From NCBI GenBank assembly GCA_021234155.1, contig JAJEKV010000126.1, positions 830,362 to 894,361 of the forward strand: a DNA stretch of 64,000 nt, written 5' to 3'. Made by a program: the position numbers and the translations under genes. Position 1 is the stretch's first letter; every line of letters starts with the position of its first letter. Below are positions 36,105-44,991 of the stretch, one piece after another. Below the pieces are notes generated by a model that saw only the letters and a list, made by a program, of their open reading frames with translations, had not been told where the DNA came from and did not search any database. The DNA is from Isoetes taiwanensis (Eukaryota; Streptophyta; Lycopodiopsida; Isoetales; Isoetaceae).

Positions 36105-38470
36105 CTATAAGATTTGAAATAAATATACTTAATAGTATTTATTTAATACATGTACTATGCAATCGAAGGGAGTGAAAAAAAATCTCGCGCCCTCGTGCGT
36201 CACACCTCGTAAGAATATGCACCCAAACAAAAGACAGTTTTTAGGGGAATTTAATTATAAGTATGAGAGGAAATAATTTGTGTTCATGTGTGTGAAAAAA
36301 TTCTGCCCGGCCCTTAAGGAAAGAAATAATACTATAGAGGAAGACAAACTTTAATAAGGACGTATGATTAAGATGTGTAGTTTAAATTTGTGTAATGTAT
36401 TTCAATTCAATGCATGTAATGGTCTAATATGTGATCAGACTAACCAACAACATATGTTGTGGGGTATGGGACTTGAACCCATCATGTTGTTGGTATGGAC
36501 CTGAACCCACCCTATCCTTTGCAGCCTTCGTAGATAGATGTGTTTATCGGATGAATTGATATTGCATCATAAATTTGAGACTTGAAGGAGTCTCGGTCTT
36601 CTGATAAAGGCAAACTACCATTGCCTTTCGACAAAGATGCAACCATCAACAAATGTGTATGGCATACATTCATCGGATATCAGGGCAAAGTCTAATATAA
36701 CTATATAATATATACTAGAAATAATACAAATAGATAGTACTTACTAGGAATAATAGACTCATCACAAAGGACAAGACAATCCATTCAACAACATGGAAGT
36801 TAATATGATTCAATACAAGTGCACCATTATGGTCCAAAGTATCTTTTTCTCCCTTTCCTATTCATCTTTCCTCTGTTGTTAAAAAAAACAAAAAATTACG
36901 TGATGCGCTAGCAAAACCAAGCGTACTCTAATTTCAATTGTAAGCATTTGTCTCACAAAAGTTAATATGATGCAGTACAAGTGCACCACTGTGGTTTAAT
37001 ACATCTTTTTTTTCTCCATTTTCTATTCATCTCCCCCTTGTTATTCCTAGTAAGTATTACCTAGTTGTATTATTCCTAGTAAATATTAAGACTTTGTGCG
37101 ATATCCGATATTTGCACATTTGGTGCTATTGTTCTTTGCCAAGGAAATGCAACGATGATTTGCTTTTTTATTATAAGTCTGAGACTTCTTCAAGTCTCAA
37201 ATCAAGGTCACAACATCAATTCATATGGTAAGCACATATGTCATTAAAGGTTACAAGGATATGGTGGATTCAAGCAGGGTAGCCCTTAGGGACGAAAGTT
37301 TGCCAAAAGGCTATTTTTTAAGGGCATCGAAATTTTGATGCTATGGTTTAGTAGGGCCCGTTATAGATGAAAAATAAAATTAGCCAACGTTTCTACAAAC
37401 AAATCTCCTCCATTTGAAAATTTGCCACATCTACTAAGCATCATAACTATGGATTCGCCTTATCCTTACCCTCCTTCTCAAGATTTCGTAAGGAATCGCC
37501 TAACATTCTAGGCTTTCTTCATAACCTAATCTATTCTCTATATCCATCCAGGTACATATGATAATTTTAAGTACTTCTAAGGATGCCTTGGAGAGCATAT
37601 TTTATATAGGCGTCCTTCTAATAGATTTGTTTTATCTACAAGGATAAGCCACATTACCATTTGCAAAGGTTAAGTTGTGATTATTGCATCATGCAACTAT
37701 AGTTATAATAATGTGTTTGTGTCCTTGATTAAATATGGATGGTGAATAATACCACAGAAATTGCACTTGAAAATAAAGACACTTAAATCTTGGCAAAATA
37801 TTGGCCATGATTAGCCTAGATTTCTATAAAAACATTCATGTCTAGAAAACATTAAGCAAGCATAACTAGTCTTGCAACTCTATTATTCGCCAGACCTTCT
37901 AAATTATGCTTAGACAAATTTGGCCTTAAGGGCAACCCTGGATTCAAGTCTCGTATCAAAAGTATAATGGGTCCAAGTTCCATAACCCACAATATATGCT
38001 CTTGGTTAGTGTCAATCACATGTTAGACTATTAAATGCGTTGAACTAAATTACATTACACAAATTTAAACTGCTCATCTTATTGTACTATATCGCACATC
38101 ATTACTATTACATGTTTGTCTTCCTCTTTGTTATTACTTTTTTCCTCAAATGCCTCCACAAAAAGTTTTTAGACCCAAGCACAAACCAATTGCTTCTCAT
38201 ACTTGTAATCAAATTCCCCCTAAAGCCCACTTTTGTTTAGGTGCATATTTACATTAGGGATGCTTGTAGGGATGCTTCAAGCATCGAGAGATGTTAGGCC
38301 TCATTTTGGTCGTAGATAGGATCCTCGTTTGTGGGGTATGTTCCCATATGTTAGGGTATAATGTATATCTGAGATCAATAAGATATTATAAGATTTGAAA
38401 TAAATATCAATGTTGTTAATTTGGGATTTTTAGTTTTGTGGAAGGTTTTGGTTTTTTTTTTATCTCCATC
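36105..38470. mobile_element. Foldback non-autonomous DNA transposon, about 2.3 kb
   Basis: The left end (36105-36300: ATAAGATTTGAAATAAATAT ... ATGCACCCAAACAAAAG ... AGGGGAATTTAATTATAAGT) is an imperfect inverted copy of the right end (37995-38470: ACTTGTAATCAAATTCCCCC ... TTTTGTTTAGGTGCAT). The right end also contains the left-end word ATAAGATTTGAAATAAATAT at 38390. The interior has no transposase. The same ends recur at 60780-62530, and the right half at 28080, 55500 and 62140. Confidence 0.6.
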
Positions 38471-38479
38471 GATGGTGCG

Positions 38480-38965
38480 TAGGCGGGCCGACTAGTCTTT
38501 CAAATTTTATGATATTGATATGTGCATTTTTTCTGTGTGTTGTGTGTGCAGATGCAGATGTCAATGTGGATGGGGCTTTGTAAACTACTCAACAACCACA
38601 GGGAAAACACAGAGTGACTCGATTGACCATTTTTTAGTGCGGTTAGGCGGTGCGAATAGGGCAAAGAACGGAGCTCGTGCAGCAACACGGTGACCAAAAA
38701 ACTGTCATTACCAAGTTTGAAACAGGTTTAGAATATTCCGGTATATACTAGCATATATACCTGAAATATGTCAAAACCCACATAAGCCCCTCTAGAGGCA
38801 ACCCAAAAAGTATTTCTACTGATAGATATTATACGATCTTATGTTTCAAGTATTGCTTAAGGACCAACATGTCAATGTGTTATGATGTAAAAACTACAAC
38901 ATATTTATCGATCTTATGGACAAACTATTTTGTTGTCATCCTCATTGTTGAAGAAGTAGTACTAG
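38480..38965. other. Intergenic, no gene
   Basis: AT-rich; nothing recognised. Confidence 0.3.
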
Positions 38966-38984
38966 ATAGTTTAGTATATCTTGC

Positions 38985-39350
38985 CTTATCTCCATGTGGG
39001 GGCAAGCACTAATATCGCTTGTGTACACTCATTCATATGCTCCATGTAGCTTGAACGACCTTATATTGTTAGTCTGGTGGCTAGTCCATTCAGCTAGTAA
39101 TTATGAAATTTTAAAAGTCAAGTCTTGATGGGGACATTTAAGGAAGGCGTTGTATCTCTCTCTCTCCTAGCCAGCCAATATGTTCTGACATATAAACTGC
39201 TAATATCTATAAAATATATTTTCTTATTGATGCATCCTCAATGTTGACAAAGGACTAGGATATTAGAAGGTTCGTGATGGCAAGATTGTACTAGAATATT
39301 ACAAGGCCTTCATCAAAGATGCTAGTGAGAAGCTTTCTCAATGTTGAATA
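38985..39350 (+). repeat. Dispersed repeat, copy 2
   Basis: Copy of 33705-34110, lacking the internal tandem duplication and carrying small indels. It ends abruptly at a T-rich tract (39366-39379). Confidence 0.75.
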
Positions 39351-40079
39351 TGTAGCGGCGGGGGTTTTTTTTTTTTTTGTGTTTTTGCAGACTTTTTCAC
39401 AAAGGTTTTCCTAAGATTTTTATGGTATTAGTCATTATGTACTAATCATTACATCTAGAGTGCACCATTTTTAGTCGTTAACAAAGTTTTAAAATGAAGC
39501 GACTAATTTGCTCCAAGCGCACTTCAAAAAGGAATCTTTAAAAGATTCCTAAAATTCCCAAAAAGGTCCATTTTTCGGTATAGTTGTGACATGTGTGACA
39601 ATTTGAATATTTTAGGCACCATTTTTGAGGGGGATTTGAACTTCGACTTCCATTAAAAAAAATTTGATACCTTTTTGGCCCCTAGTTTGCTTTGAGAAAT
39701 AGTAACATTTCAAAGGACTAAAAAATAGACATTGAAAAAAAAAAAAAAAAACAACAAGTCTACTAGAGTGCCAAAAGGTATTATATTTAAAGTTTTTAAA
39801 ATCATTACAGGATTATGAACAAAATAGTAAAAAAAATTCAACATATTTTGACATTGTCTCTTGAAGCTCCTCTTGCCTTATATACATGCTCTTATTTGCT
39901 CTGTAGGCTCGCTATAGACTTACGTATCTGAGACACGTATAACCTTGACTTTTTCAAATTTTATAATGTATTTATTTTTTGTAGTCCATAGTTTCTTCCA
40001 AACAAATTTCTAGGTGGTATACATTCATACCACAATAATAGATAGTAATGTGTGTGGACATAGTGCGCCCGGATAGTTC

Positions 40080-40400
40080 ACCGCGGTATATAAATTTATA
40101 CGGCAAAGAGGACTCAAGCGGTATATATTTATATGGCTCTCGGTATAAATTTATATCAGAGCTCTCGGTATAAAATTTATCTCTGAGAGCTCTCGGTATA
40201 AACTTTCACTGCTTGTTCTCTTTCGTTATAAATTTATACACAGAGTTTCTCGGTATAAATTTATCTTTGGATTTATATTTTTATGTATATATAGTATATA
40301 TATAGTATATATATAGTATATAACAAAATCAAAAAGTCAAACTCTTGCCGTATAAATTTATACGGTAAGAGTTCTAGCGATAATAAATTTATACCATTTT
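40080..40400. repeat. Cluster of CGGTATAAATTTATACxG palindromic units
   Basis: Eight or more occurrences of (C/T)GGTATAAATTTAT, spaced 20-45 bp apart, often preceded by GAGCTCT. At 40349-40366 the unit is the perfect 18-bp palindrome CCGTATAAATTTATACGG. Two stretches of (TATA)n with GTATATATA words follow at 40285-40325 and 40495-40550. Not coding. Confidence 0.8.
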
Positions 40401-40880
40401 TTTACAGTCTGACGCAGCAGAAACCCTCATTGGGCCCGATTGGGGCAACCAAGTTAGTGAAAAATTTTTTTCCGGATCAGGTCCCGGGTAAAACATTAAT
40501 ATATATATACTACTATATATATATAAAAATATATATATACATATATAATATATCTGCGTGTCCTTGTGGAGTCATTCTTGCCCCCCAAAGGTTTTGCAAC
40601 TTAATATTGATGAAATAACACACTTAAGGGATAATTTTATACATTAATATTAGTTTTTTAGTTCAAAAAGTTCTAAATCGATTCTAAAATTTCTGAGCTT
40701 GTAATGCAATATTAGAGCATAAATTAGTCAAATCGTGTTGTTATTTTTACTTTTTTTTACTCTACACACATGCTAACTTCACTTTAGCACTTTAAAAGTT
40801 GCTACTAAAAGCAAGAAACCCCAAAAAGAACCCCAAAATGTTACGGAGACACGAAAGTTCTAAGAAGGAAAGCACATGAT

Positions 40881-41117
40881 TTGTCTAAAGGGGTGCGACG
40901 AGTAGCAACCCCTCAGAAGTTTACCTATTCATTTGCAAACAGACAGGAAAGGGCAAGACAGATAAACACTTTGCTGGTAAAGAAATGTGCAGTGACACCC
41001 ACTGCTACAGATGACAAAATTGCGATGAAGATGCTCAACATTGACAAGGAGGATGACTATCTTCTGAGCATCACCACGTTGCGGATTGGTTTGTGCAAGC
41101 CTAGAGACGTGTACTAA
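40881..41117 (+). other. Unrecognised open frame, 78 codons
   Basis: Reads SKGVRRVATPQKFTYSFANR and continues with mixed charged and polar residues to a stop at 41117. There is no ATG at the start. The antisense strand is also open (40929-41351), which weakens the coding case. Confidence 0.2.
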
Positions 41118-41719
41118 TACATCTTCGAGAACAACAACGAAGGGCATGGAAGCACAAACCTTCATTACTTCAACTTTTGCTTCCTCGGTGTAAAATTTTA
41201 TCCTACATCCCTCAAACGGAAACTTCAAACTAATTGTGAAATATTGTGGATGTATTGGCGCCTCCCAGAATACTACTATGTGATGCAAAAACAATGGTTT
41301 GTCATTCAAAGCGGTTTGTTCAATTGGCTCTGGATGTGTTTTTAAGGTCAACTAAGGCGTTTAGCCAAAGCGGTTGTAAAATAAGAATTTTTTTCTTCTA
41401 TAGCGCCAACAAAAAATTTGGGGACAAGGTACAAAAGCATTTAATTTTTTCATATGAATTTGCCCCATAATAAATCTTTGGCTTTGAGTAGCAGTTCTTT
41501 TCCTCCAAAATGTGATATTTTTTTTTTTTTTTTGTTTCCTCCATAATGTTAAACCTTCCTAAAATGTCCGTTTTCATGAGCCGTTTTGTAAATATTTGGA
41601 CTAAAGATAATAAAAGGATCCTTTTTAGGGGGATTTTAAAAATTTTGTAAATTTCGAAGGAAGGAATCTTTCAAACGCTGACTTCTTTAAATAAGTGCGT
41701 TTCATTTTAAACATTGTTC

Positions 41720-42560
41720 GTTGATTTAGGTTTTTTTTCAATGGTCCAAAATCAAGGGCTCACAACAAAGCCCTCTTTTTATTTTTAGGGCTGAACATGC
41801 AGATTTGGATCAAAGTCAGTCGCATCCCAATCATGCAAATCAATTGGTCAATCTTTACGCTTGAATCTTTTGCAGATCTAATGTGAGATTTTTCGTTTTG
41901 CTTCAATTCAATGGCCCACGATCTGCGCATTTTAGGTCAAAATTTACATACAATGGCGGTAGGCCCGTTCATCCGATCGTGGAGCAGTTCCGCATCATGG
42001 AGAGGTCTAAATCCAGATTAAAATGGTGGAAATTCTTCTAAATCTTTGTCCTTCGCAAGGCAAGCGTTCCAAAAAGCTTTATGAGCTACTTACGGTCTCA
42101 AATATGCTTGGAGTTCTTCTTAGGCGAGAACCCATTTTCGGCAATGCTGATCTTCTTAGACGCAGGAAGCATCAGAGCTCAGAACCCTAGCCATGGCAAC
42201 GAGTTAATCTCAAGACCCTAGCCCTTTCTTTTGCAGTAGGTATTTCTCTTTGGTTTATTCCTCCACCTGCGGGTGTGAAAATGTATGGCAGCTTGCCATA
42301 TTCTTGGCCACCATAGTGGGTATTATTATCGCTTGCTCGGGTCTTGAGAGCGAGTTGCTTACCAATTTGTGTCCTCTTTGCTAAAACAACTCTAGGTCTT
42401 GGATACATACAGTCTTGTTTTTAGTGAAGCTCTGTTGGCTAATGACTTTAGTTTGAACGGAACCTGAAACGGGAAGCCAAAGATCAATCGTTTTTGGGCC
42501 GAAATTGCAGAACAGCTTCTAAGCTTTCCAAAAACTAAAAAAGTCAATAGGGTTTAACGA
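41720..42560. other. Intergenic, no gene
   Basis: Short open frames on both strands, none recognised. Confidence 0.3.
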
Positions 42561-42563
42561 TTG

Positions 42564-43542
42564 ATGGCGCGACTGTTCTTGAGGAGTCCGTCCCGCCGGA
42601 TGAGGGCTTCCAACGGCCTGTCAGCATTGCTTGCCCCATTATTTCTATATGAGGCTTCATTGGTGTGGATTTTGACTTGGCATATTGTCCCGGGCTTCGA
42701 TTCGGGTGAGTTTTCAAATCAATATTCATTTCTTCCGTGGTAGAATATGGATCACTAAAGGTGCATTGCGAATGGCTGATTCTTATTAAGGAAGAGATTG
42801 CAGATCTCGATGCAGACCTAACAGAGACTTAGAAATCGGATTTGCAGGCTTATAAAGCGTTAGCTTGTTCATGGCTTGCAGATGCCAGAAGTAAAACAAA
42901 TATATTTTCAAGCGCTTCCATGGCGTAAATAAGGCTTTAGAAGACTATCACATTTCAAGCTTTTGATTCGTGTGGAAAACACGCCTCTATAGATTGCATT
43001 GCATGGATTTTGCTTCTATCATCATTCGTCATTGTGGTAACACTAAGGATTTGGAAGGAGGCGGAAGGGTTCGAAGGATATTGATGAGTATGGTTATGGA
43101 AAAGTTAGGTTTTTGGAAAACCTTCTTGTAGAAATGTATCGCAGATGTGGAGCTTTGAAGGATGCTCGAGGCGATTGGTCTATTCTATTCTATTCTATTC
43201 TCACGGAATTCAATGTTAGCGAGGATTTGGCCGACAAGGGGAGCATCCAAGAGGCCCTAATATTTTTCATAAAATGCCTCTGCATGATCTAGTGTCATGG
43301 AACTCCATAATTGCGGCATGTGCAAGAATGGACATGAGAATCAAGCACTTGAATTTTTAGGCAAATGTAGCTGGGGGCATAGTACACAAGTATGCTTGGA
43401 GCGTATGCTTGGAGCATATGTGCAGAATGGAAATAAGAAGGCTTTGGAGTTTTTCAATCAAATGAATCTTCAAGGGGTGAAACCGGATAAATATACTTTA
43501 TGCATTGTTTTGGATGCATGTGCCAATCTGGCGGCACTCTAA
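42564..43542 (+). pseudogene. PPR protein pseudogene
   Basis: The ATG at 42564 gives an arginine/serine-rich N-terminus (MARLFLRSPSRR), typical of organelle targeting, but this frame stops at 42743. Around 43000-43170 a PPR lead-in is readable in pieces (FASIIIRHCGNTKDLEGG; MYRRCGALKDA). 43265-43330 reads MPLHDLVSWNSIIAACA, and 43400-43542 reads AYVQNGNKKALEFFNQMNLQ and then GVKPDKYTLCIVLDACANLAAL, in different frames. A (TCTAT)n-like tract sits at 43178-43200. Only two or three repeats remain and several stops intervene, so this is a decayed PLS-type PPR copy. Confidence 0.7.
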
Positions 43543-43549
43543 CAGATGG

Positions 43550-43860
43550 CTTGAACTGGCCCCTTTCTCGCCTCATGGTAATTTTTCTTTTTTTAACAAA
43601 GGGTCCATGAAGCCATTGCAGTAGAGTAATCCGCTTTTAGGTTTTAGAGTCTCGTATGTCACACTTAATATTAGGACATTGAATGTAATGGCTTGTTTTT
43701 AGCTCGACTTCCATTTTCTATTATGATTCACATGCACTAAGGAATCTCCATGCTGAGATATTATATGCACAATATTATATGCACTAAGGAAACTCCATGC
43801 ACAATATTACATGCACCCCTACACCATCTTTAAGGCCCCAAGGGGCCAAAAAATTTTAGT
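43550..43860. other. Intergenic, no gene
   Basis: Contains a small duplication (ATATTATATGCACTAAGGAA(A/T)CTCCATGC at 43735-43800). Otherwise nothing. Confidence 0.35.
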
Positions 43861-43864
43861 TAAC

Positions 43865-44140
43865 ACAAACCATTAACACACAACTACCATTAACATTATT
43901 AACATAAACCATTGCATTTGACACATTTAAATTAAAATCCCCCTTAAACCCCTTTGGTTTGGGTGCATATTCACTGGGGGTTATAATGGGGGCCGAGAGC
44001 CCCAAAAATTACGATATATATGTACAAAATTAACACCATTAAGTACATTCTCTCAAATCTTATAGTATTTTGCAAATCTTAATATACAAGATACAAAAAC
44101 TTGTACATGCATACCCCATAAATGAGGATCGCTATGTACT
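43865..44140 (-). mobile_element. Foldback MITE, copy 2 (3'-truncated)
   Basis: Reverse-complement copy of 56950-57235: ACCATTAACATTATTAACAT, CCCCTTAAACCCCTTTGG, and ATTTTGCAAATCTTAATATAC are all shared. It is cut off at about 44140, where the repeat shared with 34150-34300 begins. Confidence 0.75.
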
Positions 44141-44290
44141 AGAATACTACAAGGCCTTCGTCAAAGATGTTAGTGACATAATGTTATGTGCCTTGAGATG
44201 AGGATGAAGCCCACAAATTGAATTCATCTATCATTGTTGAGTTACAAGTAATTTATCCCAAATATTCTTGAATGACTAAGAGTGTCCACA
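44130..44290 (+). repeat. Dispersed repeat, 3' part (copy 3)
   Basis: Matches 34150-34310 (TACTAGAATACTACAAGGCC ... CTTGAGATG ... GAATTCATCTATCATTGTTG ... GACTAAGAGTGTCCAC). Confidence 0.8.
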
Positions 44291-44467
44291 CAAAACACCA
44301 TAGAAACCAAACCAACAGATCTCCTTATAAGTATGCATACACAGAACCATAGAGACATAGACATCACCTCCTTTTAAGTATCCATATAGAACATCATAAA
44401 AAACAACGACATAATAAATATGCATCCCCTTCTACTAACAATTGCATGCGCAAATCTGTTTAAATGT

Positions 44468-44991
44468 TTAAAAGGAACTTCTCAATGCAATACTAAGTAT
44501 TGGGGTACTTGAAGCTCCCATTGTTCCCTCAAGGGTGAAGGGGTCGAGTCTTCGTGTAGTAGGGTTGCAATCACCCTTTATTGCTGTGTCACTAGAATAT
44601 AGAGAATGAAACAAATTATAAGAAGCATGGATATGTCCCTCCCCGATTTTCAGATTCCACCAATTATCATAAAAGATGTAACCAAATGGTACACTCCACA
44701 TGAGAGAAATTGTTAGATCTATTCTCTCAATATAAGAAGTTAGGATACCAGTTGTCCCAGCCACACATATAGATTTTCTGGCACCAAATAAAAAACTTGT
44801 ACCTGCAGGGATTGTGGCTGGCAATCCATAATCTGCAGTTCCAGAAACAAAATGCACACACGGGGAACTCCAATCATAAGAAGTATTGTTGGTGAGACAG
44901 ATTGCAATCTTGCGGCTCCAATTGCCTATTGCATTAAGCACTGATCTAGCAGCTTCTGGGGTAACTTCATTTGAAGCTCCACTGCACACAT
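44468..44991 (-). other. Actinoporin-like (cytolysin) domain exon
   Basis: The last exon of the fusion gene encodes one complete beta-sandwich cytolysin domain, about the usual family length (175-180 residues). Visible family landmarks are an N-terminal helix leading into GNWSRKIAI, a SGTADYGLP segment, the aromatic lipid-headgroup region SVPFGYIFYDNWWNLKI, and a short C-terminal strand. In actinoporins the N-terminal helix inserts into the membrane and the aromatic cluster binds phosphocholine/sphingomyelin (established for the family). Here the helix is joined to a GTPase instead of being free. The frame is uninterrupted, and no stop or indel is seen in this exon. Confidence 0.88.

Larger units (their letters stand above)
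39440..41720. mobile_element. Possible second foldback element, about 2.3 kb
   Basis: 39455-39560 (GTTAACAAAGTTTTAAAATGAAGC ... CAAGCGCACTTCAAAAAGGAATC) resembles, inverted, 41625-41715 (GAATCTTTCAAACG... AAGTGCGTTTCATTTTAAACATTGTTCG). The arms are diverged. The interior holds the TATAAATTTATA cluster (40080-40400) and one open frame (40881-41117) with natural protein composition (RVATPQKFTYSFANRQERAR) that I do not recognise. Confidence 0.35.

Noticed and set aside
40285..40550. Possible centromeric or telomeric satellite
   Set aside because: Only irregular TATA-type low complexity; no TTTAGGG arrays or regular satellite monomers.
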